NCBI GenBank assembly: GCA_004124535.1
Contig: SCKQ01000003.1
Location: forward strand, 1 to 64,000
Reading direction: 5' to 3'
DNA: 64,000 nucleotides
DNA from: Fidelibacterota bacterium
GTDB lineage: Bacteria > Marinisomatota > Marinisomatia > Marinisomatales > TCS55
The notes below the pieces were generated by a model that was not told the DNA's origin, made no database searches, and saw only the letters and a program-made list of their open reading frames with translations. A program made the translations under genes and the position numbers. Of this stretch, positions 34,206 to 43,442 are shown in pieces. Numbering within the stretch: position 1 is the first letter of the stretch; the number at the start of each line of letters is the position of its first letter.

Positions 34206-35935
34206 ACGGTTTGACCATAAAAAAACTGCTATTATTTGGGTCCTGCATATTGCTGGTAAACCCGACTTTTTCTGGCACGGTTCGTGCTACTGTTGATGGA
34301 AATACCATCACTATGAATGAAACTTTTACATTTAAAATCGAAGCAGTAGATACCGATAAGATGCCCTCCGTTAATATATCACCAATGTTAGATAACTTTA
34401 CCATCGTAAGCGGCCCCGCCCAGCAAACGAATTATTCTTGGGTAAATGGTAAATCCACCTCGACAAAAAGCTTTACGTGGACGATGGCACCAAATCGAAC
34501 CGGCACATTAACTATACCTGAGTTAATTGTATCCATTGGCAGAACCAAATACAAGACTGCCCCTATACGAATCAGTGTTAAAAAGTCGGGAACAGTAGCC
34601 AGCACTGGTGAATTGTTTCTCTTAACAGAAGTGGATAAAAATGATGCTTTTGTTGGTGAACAGGTAACCGTTACGTACAAATTTTATACCCGTGTACAGC
34701 TTGGCATTGAAAATATCGAATATCCAAAGAGCGTGGGTTTTTGGCAGGAGGAACTCTCCGTACCTAAACCACCACGTTTCAACCGTACAACAATTAAAGG
34801 AGTGGAATATCAAGTAGCAACTCTTTATAAAGTAGCCTTGTTTCCTACCAAAACTGGAAATTTAGAAATATTGCCTATGAGCGTAACTGCTCAAGTAAGA
34901 ACAAAACAAAAAGGTAAAAGAAGATCCATTTGGGATGACCCATTTTTCAGCAGTTTTAATACACGTACTGTCCAAAAATTAATTCGTACTGATCCTGTTA
35001 ATATCAGGGTAAAATCCTATCCAGAGGGACAGCCAGCCGATTTTACAGGTGCCGTTGGTGACTTTAATTTGCGGTCCTGGACTGACACCAGTCAGGTCAA
35101 GGTGAATGAGGCCATTACTTTGAACATAGAATTACGCGGTACTGGTAATATTAATATGTTCAGTTTGCCTGAAATAAATTTCCCAGGAGATATGGATGTA
35201 TTTCCTCCAACCTCTTCGTTCGAGCAAGAGAAGTTATGGGATCAGTATACCGGCACAATACGCTGGCAATATATTTTAATCCCAAGAAGTGCAGGTCAAT
35301 ATCAATTACCCAGGGTGCAATTATCTTACTTTAATCCAAAAGATGAGTCCTGGAGTAAAACGGGGACAAAACCTGTCGGTTTAAAAATTCTGCCAGGTGA
35401 AACTGATTTTGTGGGTAGCACATCAGGGTTTACAAAAGAAGAAATATCATTATTGGGCAGTGATATACGTTATAATATTACCGAAACGCCAGCGTGGATA
35501 CCTCGCGATCAATCCAAAATACCAATCTGGGTGTGGACATCGTATGTGTTAGCAGCCCTTTTATTTGTGGCTCCTATCCCAATTTCGCGTTTCCAAGGAC
35601 AACGTATTGAGAACTTTCCCATGAGACAATCCAATAAGGCCTTGAAACAAGCATTAAAAGCACTAAAAAAGCGCGCAGAAGATCCATTCGCGCAGGTTGC
35701 TCAGGTCGTCTACCTCTACCTAAAGGACAGGTTTTTTCTTGCCAGCGAACATTTAGACCCCCTTTCTGTCAATCAAGCATTAATTGGTATCATTGAAGCG
35801 AAAGCGCTGGCCAACTTAGTGGATTTATTGAAATTATGTGATGCTGGTCGTTATGGTCCTGAAGCAGCAGACGCGGAGGAGACGCTTATTGAAGAGGCGA
35901 AAAATATATTGCGTAAAGTAGATTCGAGTAAATGA
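34202..35935 (+). CDS. batD: BatD: periplasmic multi-domain protein
   Basis: A 577-residue envelope protein: signal peptide (about 1-24), two or three Ig-like beta domains (about 25-400, including VGEQVTVTYKFYTRV and VNEAITLNIELRGTGNIN, typical of BatD), one transmembrane helix (about 440-460) and a cytosolic helical tail. It is the largest Bat component and is thought to anchor the complex in the inner membrane. Start GTG 34202 overlaps the batC stop (GTGA), and its stop overlaps batE. Confidence 0.92.
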   Translation: MNGLTIKKLLLFGSCILLVNPTFSGTVRATVDGNTITMNETFTFKIEAVDTDKMPSVNISPMLDNFTIVSGPAQQTNYSWVNGKSTSTKSFTWTMAPNRTGTLTIPELIVSIGRTKYKTAPIRISVKKSGTVASTGELFLLTEVDKNDAFVGEQVTVTYKFYTRVQLGIENIEYPKSVGFWQEELSVPKPPRFNRTTIKGVEYQVATLYKVALFPTKTGNLEILPMSVTAQVRTKQKGKRRSIWDDPFFSSFNTRTVQKLIRTDPVNIRVKSYPEGQPADFTGAVGDFNLRSWTDTSQVKVNEAITLNIELRGTGNINMFSLPEINFPGDMDVFPPTSSFEQEKLWDQYTGTIRWQYILIPRSAGQYQLPRVQLSYFNPKDESWSKTGTKPVGLKILPGETDFVGSTSGFTKEEISLLGSDIRYNITETPAWIPRDQSKIPIWVWTSYVLAALLFVAPIPISRFQGQRIENFPMRQSNKALKQALKALKKRAEDPFAQVAQVVYLYLKDRFFLASEHLDPLSVNQALIGIIEAKALANLVDLLKLCDAGRYGPEAADAEETLIEEAKNILRKVDSSK

Positions 35936-36681
35936 TGCGAATAATTGGAATAATAATGTTGTTAATGGTTTCATTGCAGTCGGAGAGAATTTCTGCTGAT
36001 AGTTTATTTGCGCTAGGTAATCGTTATTTTAGAATTGAAAAATATGACTATGCATTAGATGCTTATTCAGCAATTTTAGAGCAGGTAGAACATCCTGACT
36101 TGTACTTTAACATGGGGAACACATTTTATCGTTCAGGAGATGTTGGTAAGGCGGTGTGGGCCTATGAAAAGGGGCTGCAATTTTCGCCTCGTCAAAAGGA
36201 CTTGAACCATAACTTGGATATTGTAAATACACGTGTCCAGGATAGAATCGAGATGCCACAGGGATATTTCTTTATTGAGTGGTACAGTTCACTCAAGAAT
36301 CAATACACGTTACAGGATTTGATTGTCTGGGGTGGCCTCATGATCCTCTTGTTTGCTTTTGCTGGATTTTTTAAGGAATTTGGAATTTTAGACATGGTTT
36401 TCGCTGGCAGAACGCAAATCTTTTTCTTGATTTTGACTGTAGTAATTCATGGTTTGGCGTTGGATAAATACTGGGAATTATCTGATCGGGAAGAAGGTGT
36501 TGTTATATCCCCAGTTGTAAATGTACGATCGGCTCCCGTAGATCGTGATGAGAAAGTGATTTTTCGCATTCACGAAGGACTGAAAGTTGATATTGCTCAA
36601 TCACAGCCAGGGTGGTTTGAAATTATATTATTGGATGGCAAAAAAGGATGGATTCCTTATAAATCCTTATTAAAACTCTAA
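35932..36681 (+). CDS. batE: BatE: TPR and SH3-domain membrane protein
   Basis: A 249-residue protein: N-terminal hydrophobic segment, two TPR repeats (about 20-95), two membrane helices (about 130-150 and 158-175) and a C-terminal bacterial SH3 domain (VNVRSAPVDRDEKVIFRIHEG... to PYKSLLKL). This is the usual BatE layout in FCB bacteria. It closes the Bat operon and overlaps the SPOR-like gene by one base. Confidence 0.88.
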   Translation: MMRIIGIIMLLMVSLQSERISADSLFALGNRYFRIEKYDYALDAYSAILEQVEHPDLYFNMGNTFYRSGDVGKAVWAYEKGLQFSPRQKDLNHNLDIVNTRVQDRIEMPQGYFFIEWYSSLKNQYTLQDLIVWGGLMILLFAFAGFFKEFGILDMVFAGRTQIFFLILTVVIHGLALDKYWELSDREEGVVISPVVNVRSAPVDRDEKVIFRIHEGLKVDIAQSQPGWFEIILLDGKKGWIPYKSLLKL

Positions 36682-37118
36682 TGCATAAACTGGTTTTCTC
36701 AATCCTGCTGTCCGCCCCTCTATTGGCCCAGGAAATTCAGGTAATTGACCATAAGATCGTTAAAGATATACAGCCTATTTGGCCAGTAATCATAAATAAT
36801 GTTCTTGATGATTCTACATCATTTGAATCTGTAATTTCGCTGGATTCAGTACAATCTGTAATAGAAGGTTACCGTGTACAGGTGCTGGCCACGCGGTACT
36901 TCGAGCGCGCAGATAGTTTTGCTATAATTATGAAAAATACTGTTAGTGAGAGTGTGTATGTGGATTTTGAAACGCCAAACTATAAAGTAAGGATTGGTGA
37001 TTTTATTGAACGGGAGTCAGCGGAATCATTACAGCAAGATTTGGTGCAAATGGGTTACAATTCAGCCTGGATATTGCGCTCGAGGATTAATTCGCAGGCT
37101 AGTAGAATAAAATATTAA
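36681..37118 (+). CDS. Secreted SPOR-like domain protein
   Basis: A 145-residue protein with a signal peptide (ending LLAQ) and a C-terminal domain (about 64-140) that matches the SPOR pattern: GYRVQVLATRYFERADSF, YKVRIGDF, then alternating helix and strand to AWILRSRI. SPOR domains bind denuded septal peptidoglycan. It is translationally coupled to batE (TAATG overlap), so it may be part of the Bat module in this lineage. It converges with a minus-strand gene eight bases away. Confidence 0.75.
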   Translation: MHKLVFSILLSAPLLAQEIQVIDHKIVKDIQPIWPVIINNVLDDSTSFESVISLDSVQSVIEGYRVQVLATRYFERADSFAIIMKNTVSESVYVDFETPNYKVRIGDFIERESAESLQQDLVQMGYNSAWILRSRINSQASRIKY

Positions 37119-37125
37119 TTATCTT

Positions 37126-37836
37126 TTAGACGCCAAATATTAGTGAAATTCTGAAAAAGGTGTTGGATAATCCCAATTCCTGTCTCCCAGCGACCGGTCC
37201 GCCATTAGCTTCCCAACCATTTGGATCATACAATGTAAGATAGTAACCTGCGCTCAGATCAATCCCAAACCAAGGCATCAATGGATATCTAACAGAGAAA
37301 TATGGATTGATTACTGTAATCTTTGTGGAAGCTTTGGTATTTGAATAATTAGGTGTATTCAAAGAATCAAACGAGGCCCATATATTTGTCCAACTGTTTG
37401 TGCCCGAATCTTTGATTACGCGAATGCTTGTTTCGCCGAATAGCAATCCTGAACCTATAACTACCTCTAGGTTACCATAGGGTTGAAAATTTGCTTCTAC
37501 AAATGGTCCTGCCAATGAGGCTGACACAGTTATATCACGATTTACACCTGTAGTGTCATTACCATTTATATGAGTTCTACCACTAAAGCCCATACCGCCA
37601 ACAAAAAGATTGTTATAAACGTTAGCTGCACCACCACCACCATTTAACATCATTGTTTGGTCAAATTTGCCAATACCAAAAGGAATTGTGGCCTCGGAAA
37701 TTTTTGCATTCAATGCTGACCAGTCAATTGACCACAGTCCGACCATATAACCGCCATAACCTTTGAAGGCCTGTCCAGTTACGTTTGTGCTGAGTGCAAT
37801 TATTAGCGGTAAAACCAGTAAATTTTTCTTTAGCAT
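37126..37836 (-). CDS. Predicted outer-membrane beta-barrel protein, unknown function
   Basis: A 236-residue protein with a signal peptide (about 1-21, ending NVTG). The sequence that follows is rich in Gly, Asn and aromatics with alternating hydrophobic residues, ending in LSNTFFRISLIFGV, a barrel-like terminal strand. I do not recognise a family. The ribosome site GGAGT lies about nine bases upstream of the start on the minus strand (complement of 37846-37850). It probably is a monocistronic gene. Confidence 0.7.
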   Translation of the reverse strand: MLKKNLLVLPLIIALSTNVTGQAFKGYGGYMVGLWSIDWSALNAKISEATIPFGIGKFDQTMMLNGGGGAANVYNNLFVGGMGFSGRTHINGNDTTGVNRDITVSASLAGPFVEANFQPYGNLEVVIGSGLLFGETSIRVIKDSGTNSWTNIWASFDSLNTPNYSNTKASTKITVINPYFSVRYPLMPWFGIDLSAGYYLTLYDPNGWEANGGPVAGRQELGLSNTFFRISLIFGV

Positions 37837-37951
37837 AATTTTTTTACTCCAATTAATTAAAACTGCGATAAAGATTTCAATGGTAAAGTGATCTTAAAGC
37901 TAATATTAATCAATAAAATTGGAAAAAGGTAGTATTCAAGATACCGATATG

Positions 37952-38491
37952 TTATTTAGGGTAATAATATGGCCAAATTAGCGCATCCAAAAGCATCGTT
38001 TGGATACAAAAGAAGATTAAACTGATTATACTGGCAAAATACAGCCAGCTAGAGCGGTCAAAATTTGAAGTGAAAAATGAAGCCAACAGCGCAACTGAGG
38101 AAAATCCCACTGTAAATAAAACTAATCTGATGATGATCCATAATAATGGAGTAGGGTTTTCAATCATGGCAAAGGTCAGATAAATCCAGATTGCGGATGG
38201 TATAATTATACCGGCATATAAAATGTTTATCGCCCAAAATCCATAGTGGCCAAATAGCTTGACGGAATCCGCGGAAACATGAATTAGAATATATCCTGTA
38301 AAGAAAAAATAACCGCCTGCAGCCAGGAACATAAAAATGGTGTAATATGGTCGTAATGAATCCGGCACCGCTCCCCATAAACCACCGCGGATTGAAGGGT
38401 TTGTAATTAATCCATGGGCATAGGAACCAAGCACGCAGAGCCCTCCAAATCCATTAATTAAATAAAAGAGAATGAGTTGTTTATTAACCAT
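37952..38491 (-). CDS. Multi-pass inner-membrane protein, unknown function
   Basis: A 179-residue protein with about five hydrophobic segments (7-28, 48-70, 82-105, 116-138, 147-168), rich in Phe, Tyr and Ile. No motif that I recognise. It is transcribed divergently from uvrB; the 172-base spacer in between would carry both promoters, although no consensus is obvious. Its lack of charged motifs argues against a known transporter class. Confidence 0.7.
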   Translation of the reverse strand: MVNKQLILFYLINGFGGLCVLGSYAHGLITNPSIRGGLWGAVPDSLRPYYTIFMFLAAGGYFFFTGYILIHVSADSVKLFGHYGFWAINILYAGIIIPSAIWIYLTFAMIENPTPLLWIIIRLVLFTVGFSSVALLASFFTSNFDRSSWLYFASIISLIFFCIQTMLLDALIWPYYYPK

Positions 38492-38663
38492 AATTATTTC
38501 CGTTCAATGTTAACTATAGATAATTGCAATTTAGTTGTGATATATTAGTACAACTTGGGTCGGATTTTATACATATTTTCGCGAATTACTTAATCATTTA
38601 GAAATACATTGCAAAGATATCTGCCATTGACACCGGTTAACATACCGTCGTAATTTCGCCATT

Positions 38664-40664
38664 ATGGCAGAGTTTAATTTGCAAAGCGAATTTAACCCGG
38701 ATGGGGATCAGCCTCAGGCGATCAAAGCGCTTGTATCTGGATTGAGCAATAATGCCAAACATCAAACATTACTTGGTATAACTGGTTCTGGTAAAACGTT
38801 TACGATGGCAAATGTCATTCAACAAGTGCAGCGGCCAACCTTAATTATTTCTCATAATAAAACGCTGGCAGCGCAGTTATATGGAGAATTCAAATTACTC
38901 TTTCCTGATAATGCAGTGGAATACTTTATCAGTTATTACGACTATTATCAACCGGAAGCGTATTTGCCTGTTACAGATACATTTATTGAAAAGGACATGT
39001 CCGTTAATGAGGAAATTGATATTATGCGACTAAAAGCCACAAGTTCGCTGCTCGAGCGCAAGGATGTAATTGTCGTGAGTTCTGTTTCCTGCATATTTGG
39101 GATAGGTTCACCGACAGAGTATCGTGATAAGGTTATACAAATTCGCAAAGGGGACCAACTGAATCGAAAAGATTTCTTCCGTAAACTGGTAAATATTCAT
39201 TATAACCGCAATGATACTGTTTTTGAAAGAGGGACCTTTCGTGTCCGTGGTGATGTGATTGAAGTATATCTTGCCTACGAAGATGTTGGCATCCGTTTGG
39301 AAATGTTTGGAGAAAATATTGATTCGATCACGCGGTTTAATCCGCTAACTGGCGAAATTATCAAGGAAATGGCCAATGAATTCGTATATCCGGCCAAGCA
39401 TTTTGTTACGGATAGGAAATCAATCAATCAGATCACAATGGAAATTCGAGAGGAACTTGTTAACCGGTTGGAAGAATTGCGGTCTAATGATAAACTACTG
39501 GAAGCGCAACGACTCGAACAGCGGACAAACTTTGATTTAGAGATGATGATGGAGGTCGGTTATTGTTCAGGAATAGAAAATTATTCCCGCTATTTTTCAG
39601 GCCGAAAACCTGGAGAAAGACCCTATACATTGATTGATTTTTTCCCAGATAACTTTTTGACAATTATCGATGAATCGCATGTTACATTACCCCAAATAAA
39701 GGGTATGTATAATGGCGACCGCGCTCGGAAAGAGGTGTTGGTAGAACATGGCTTTCGCTTACCGAGCGCTATGGACAATAGACCCTTACAAATCACCGAA
39801 TTCATGCCGTTGCAAAATCAATTGGTTTATGTTTCTGCTACGCCTGGGGATAAGGAGCTTGAATTATGTGGTGGTGAGATAGTTGAGCAAATAATTCGTC
39901 CAACCGGATTGCTGGACCCAAAAGTAGTTGTAAGGGGGACCCATGGTCAAATAGATGACCTGATCGGGGAGGCTCGCGCTAGAGCAAACCGCAATGAGCG
40001 GGTCTTAGTTACTACTCTGACCAAACGGATGGCAGAGGATTTGAGTGAATATCTGCGGAGCGTCAATTTACGGGTGCGTTATTTGCACAGTGATATTAAT
40101 TCCCTGGAACGGGTGAAGATTTTGCGTGATTTACGTTTAGGAAAATTTGATGTTTTGGTGGGCATAAACCTTTTGCGGGAAGGGCTTGACCTGCCTGAAG
40201 TGTCATTGGTAGTTGTATTGGACGCTGATAAACAGGGCTTTCTCAGAAGTCATAGATCCTTGATGCAAGTTGCTGGACGGGCAGCCCGTCATCAGGAGGG
40301 GATGGTCATATTATACGCGGATAAAGTATCAGCCGCTATGGATTATCTCATCAGTGAATCTGAGCGTCGCAGGAAAATCCAAAAAGCACATAATGAAAAA
40401 GAGGGTATAAAGCCGACTACAATTTATAAATCCGTCGAAGATATTATGTCCACTACAGCTGTGGCTGATTCGATCAAAGATGATAACTATAAACCCATAA
40501 AAAACCGCAAGGGCGATGATTTTAGCAAAATGGATAAACAGCTAGCTGTCGATATGATGCGTACGGAAATGCTGGAAGCCGCTGAGAATCTTGAATTCGA
40601 GAAAGCAACAAAACTTCGTGATGAGATTCAAAATCTGGAAAAGGAATTAGAGGGCATATTTTAA
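38664..40664 (+). CDS. uvrB: Excinuclease ABC subunit B
   Basis: Damage-verifying helicase-like subunit of nucleotide excision repair. The 666 residues show Walker A GITGSGKTF (about 39-47), the beta-hairpin region SYYDYYQPEAYLP, Walker B/DESH motif TIIDESHV, helicase motifs such as LVGINLLREGLDLPEVSLV and QVAGRAARH, and the C-terminal UvrC-binding coiled coil (about 627-662). All motifs and length are standard. The next gene begins at the base after its stop. Confidence 0.97.
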   Translation: MAEFNLQSEFNPDGDQPQAIKALVSGLSNNAKHQTLLGITGSGKTFTMANVIQQVQRPTLIISHNKTLAAQLYGEFKLLFPDNAVEYFISYYDYYQPEAYLPVTDTFIEKDMSVNEEIDIMRLKATSSLLERKDVIVVSSVSCIFGIGSPTEYRDKVIQIRKGDQLNRKDFFRKLVNIHYNRNDTVFERGTFRVRGDVIEVYLAYEDVGIRLEMFGENIDSITRFNPLTGEIIKEMANEFVYPAKHFVTDRKSINQITMEIREELVNRLEELRSNDKLLEAQRLEQRTNFDLEMMMEVGYCSGIENYSRYFSGRKPGERPYTLIDFFPDNFLTIIDESHVTLPQIKGMYNGDRARKEVLVEHGFRLPSAMDNRPLQITEFMPLQNQLVYVSATPGDKELELCGGEIVEQIIRPTGLLDPKVVVRGTHGQIDDLIGEARARANRNERVLVTTLTKRMAEDLSEYLRSVNLRVRYLHSDINSLERVKILRDLRLGKFDVLVGINLLREGLDLPEVSLVVVLDADKQGFLRSHRSLMQVAGRAARHQEGMVILYADKVSAAMDYLISESERRRKIQKAHNEKEGIKPTTIYKSVEDIMSTTAVADSIKDDNYKPIKNRKGDDFSKMDKQLAVDMMRTEMLEAAENLEFEKATKLRDEIQNLEKELEGIF

Positions 40665-41633
40665 ATGAAAGTATTTGTCACTGGTGGTGCGGGGTACATT
40701 GGCTCCCATATTACACTTGAATTGCTCGAAGCAGGACACACTGTTACCGTTTACGATGATCTATCCCTAGGATTTAAAGAAAACGTGGATAAAAGAGCGC
40801 AGTTCATAGAAGGCTCGACGCTGGATAAAAATTACTTGAAAAAATCGCTGGTAAACAAGTTTGACGCAGTAGTGCATATGGCCGCATTCAAAGCTGCAGG
40901 CGAGTCGATGACTGATCCAGCAAAATATTCCCAAAATAATTTGAATGGGACCATAAATCTCCTAAATATCATGACTGAACTTGGTATAAAAGAGCTTATT
41001 TTTTCATCAACAGCTGCTGTTTATGGTTATCCAAATTATTTACCTGTAGATGAAGATCATGACCTAAAACCAATAAACTTTTACGGCTATACAAAACTAG
41101 TCATTGAACAAATCATGCAATGGTATGCTGACCTAATGGGATTACGTTATGTAGCGTTACGATATTTCAATGCTGCTGGTTATGATATTGATGGTAGAAT
41201 TAGATGTATGGAACAAAATCCAGCCAATTTGTTGCCCATAGTAATGGAATTGGCCAGTGGGCGTAAAGAATCCATGGAAGTATTTGGCGATGATTACGAT
41301 ACGGTTGACGGAACCGGAGTGCGCGATTACATACACGTCAGTGATCTGGCAGCTGCTCATATAAAAGCGCTCGATTATTTATCTCGAAATAAAAAAAGCG
41401 TAACACTCAATCTAGCTAATGGCGAAGGCTATTCTGTTCTTGAAGTCATTAAAAAGGCGGAAGAAATATCGGGGCAGAATATAACTTTTGATATTGTGGA
41501 AAGAAGGCCAGGTGATCCGGCCGAATTGGTAGCCACCTCAAAGCTGGCATTTGATTTGCTTGGCTGGGAACCTAAATATTCCAGCCTGGAAACGTTATTA
41601 AGTAGTATGTGGAATATTTACAAAAATGAATAA
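40665..41633 (+). CDS. galE: UDP-glucose 4-epimerase
   Basis: NAD-dependent short-chain dehydrogenase that interconverts UDP-glucose and UDP-galactose for surface polysaccharides. In 322 residues: Rossmann motif GGAGYIGSH (7-15), SSTAAVYG around 114-121, and the catalytic pair Y140-x3-K144. RYFNAAG and the ERRPGDP segment near 280 are typical of GalE. It starts right after the uvrB stop, with no spacer. Confidence 0.93.
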   Translation: MKVFVTGGAGYIGSHITLELLEAGHTVTVYDDLSLGFKENVDKRAQFIEGSTLDKNYLKKSLVNKFDAVVHMAAFKAAGESMTDPAKYSQNNLNGTINLLNIMTELGIKELIFSSTAAVYGYPNYLPVDEDHDLKPINFYGYTKLVIEQIMQWYADLMGLRYVALRYFNAAGYDIDGRIRCMEQNPANLLPIVMELASGRKESMEVFGDDYDTVDGTGVRDYIHVSDLAAAHIKALDYLSRNKKSVTLNLANGEGYSVLEVIKKAEEISGQNITFDIVERRPGDPAELVATSKLAFDLLGWEPKYSSLETLLSSMWNIYKNE

Positions 41634-41647
41634 GGGGACTTGATCTC

Positions 41648-42865
41648 ATGATTGACATTGAAAAACTGCAATCAACCTCAGGAATCATTGGAAATTCTGA
41701 TAGGATACGTCAGGTTTTAGAAATGATCGCTCAGGTCGCTCCTGTTGATATTACGGTACTGGTTGCAGGCGAATCCGGTACAGGGAAAGAAATGGTAGCA
41801 AAGGCGATTCATAAATTCAGTCACCGTGCGCAGAATGAAATGGTTACAGTAAATTGTGGCGCCATTCCTGCTGGTATCATTGAAAGTGAACTATTCGGTC
41901 ATAAGAAGGGTGCATATACTGGTGCAAATGAGGATCGCAAAGGATATTTTGAAACAGCTAACAAAGGTACCATCTTTCTTGATGAAATTGGTGAGACTCC
42001 CTTGGAAACACAGGTAAAGCTACTGCGCGTATCAGAAGCGGGAGAATTTATGCGGGTCGGTGATTCCAAAACACTATATACGGATGTAAGGGTCATTGCA
42101 GCAACCAATAAAGATCTTGGCGATCTTGTTGAAAAGAACAAGTTTCGTCAGGATTTATATTTCCGGTTAAAAACTGTACAAGTTGATTTGCCACCTTTAC
42201 GTCAGCGGGTTGAAGATATTTCACTACTGGTGGAACGATTTGCCCTTGAATTTACACGGGGAAATGATATCCCATATCGGGGATTCATGCCTGAAGCTAT
42301 CCGGGTCATGAAAAACTTCAATTGGCCTGGTAATGTGCGAGAGTTGAAAAATTTTGTAGAAAGTATGCTTGTCCTACAGAAAGGTGAACGAATTACAGTG
42401 GAAATGGTAGAAGAAAGACTTGGTTCATCCCAACAGATTAGGAACGACAACCTACCCGTCCTTGTGAACCAGTCATCCGAGCAGGCGGAGCGGGAACTTA
42501 TACTACGGCAATTGTTATTGCTGCGGCAGGACGTCAATCTCATAAAGGATGCAATCGGTGGAAGTAATTCTCTTAGTGCACCGCCAACAAACGTATCATT
42601 TTTTCCTCCGGATGAAAACGCGCGATTGAGAGACCACATGCATATAGATGAGGATGGACAAAAACTTGTACGGGATGATGCTATAGGTGATATGCATTTA
42701 GAAGACCTTGAACGGGAAGCGATCATTAGAACACTGCAATACTATAATAACAACCGTCGTAAAGCAGCGAAGTCACTCGGTATGAGTGAACGGACCCTAT
42801 ATCGTAAGATCAATGATTATGAACTCGGTCGGAAGAATAAGCTACACAAATCACTGAGCGAATGA
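41648..42865 (+). CDS. Sigma-54-dependent transcriptional activator without receiver domain
   Basis: A 405-residue activator. The AAA+ domain starts almost at the N terminus: Walker A GESGTGKE (41-48), sigma-54 loop GAYTGA (88-93, the usual GAFTGA with Tyr for Phe, a tolerated change) and Walker B TIFLDEIGE (108-116). An arginine-rich finger region and a C-terminal Fis-type helix-turn-helix (RKAAKSLGMSERTLYRKI, about 372-389) complete it. No receiver or sensory domain precedes the AAA+ part, so it may be constitutively active or controlled by a partner. It overlaps lptE, an arrangement known in FCB genomes. Confidence 0.93.
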   Translation: MIDIEKLQSTSGIIGNSDRIRQVLEMIAQVAPVDITVLVAGESGTGKEMVAKAIHKFSHRAQNEMVTVNCGAIPAGIIESELFGHKKGAYTGANEDRKGYFETANKGTIFLDEIGETPLETQVKLLRVSEAGEFMRVGDSKTLYTDVRVIAATNKDLGDLVEKNKFRQDLYFRLKTVQVDLPPLRQRVEDISLLVERFALEFTRGNDIPYRGFMPEAIRVMKNFNWPGNVRELKNFVESMLVLQKGERITVEMVEERLGSSQQIRNDNLPVLVNQSSEQAERELILRQLLLLRQDVNLIKDAIGGSNSLSAPPTNVSFFPPDENARLRDHMHIDEDGQKLVRDDAIGDMHLEDLEREAIIRTLQYYNNNRRKAAKSLGMSERTLYRKINDYELGRKNKLHKSLSE

Positions 42866-43413
42866 GAGCGTTACTCCCAACATTGATTTTGCCGTTTTTT
42901 GTTGGCTGTATTTACTATTCCATGGCAGGATCAATTCCGCCGCATATTAAAAGTATTGCCATTCCATTGGCGGAGAACCAGACTGCGGAGTTCGGCATAT
43001 CTGAAGCAGTAACTGATAATATGGTCAATAAGTTTACAGAGGAGAATATTCTTCGCCTTGTATCGGAGGACCAAGCCGATTCCATTTTGAGAGGTAAGAT
43101 AGTTCGCGTGAAAGATGCACCGTACACATACACAAAGGAGGAAGCTGTCACAGAATACCGTTTTACTATTACAATGGATCTGGAATGGTTTGATGTCAAA
43201 CAAGATAAGGTGCTTTTGAAAAAACAGTATTCAGGGTTTGGGGCCTACGGCTTAAGTGGGGATATTAGTTCAGATGCAATTGATAATGATGGCGACGGAT
43301 TGATTGATAGTGAAGATGAGGATGAATTTGGTGACCCAAGGGAGTTTGCTACAAAAGTAGCGGTAGAAAAAATAGCGCAAGATGTACTTAATGAAATCAT
43401 GACATCATGGTAA
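42862..43413 (+). CDS. lptE: LptE-like lipopolysaccharide assembly lipoprotein
   Basis: A 183-residue lipoprotein with lipidated C16 (lipobox-like FFVGC). The body resembles LptE of FCB bacteria (SIAIPLAENQT, NKFTEENILRLV, ADSILRGKIVRV, EYRFTITMDLEW), the plug protein of the LptD barrel that places LPS in the outer membrane. Unusual is an acidic insert, D141-N-D-G-D-G to D158, resembling a calcium-binding repeat of the thrombospondin type 3 or EF-hand kind. The start overlaps the upstream regulator by four bases. Confidence 0.82.
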   Translation: MRALLPTLILPFFVGCIYYSMAGSIPPHIKSIAIPLAENQTAEFGISEAVTDNMVNKFTEENILRLVSEDQADSILRGKIVRVKDAPYTYTKEEAVTEYRFTITMDLEWFDVKQDKVLLKKQYSGFGAYGLSGDISSDAIDNDGDGLIDSEDEDEFGDPREFATKVAVEKIAQDVLNEIMTSW

Positions 43414-43442
43414 TTTTTACCTTGAAAGAACGCCTGGAATAA

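Noticed and set aside
38491..38664. TTGACA at 38627 as uvrB promoter
   Set aside because: The partner hexamer at proper spacing is poor (TAATTT) and would leave almost no leader before ATG 38664; divergent promoters are likely but not located.
42202..42726. Minus-strand frame of 174 codons opposite the sigma-54 activator
   Set aside because: Fully inside a gene with complete family motifs; the translation is low-complexity Ser/Arg without domain features.
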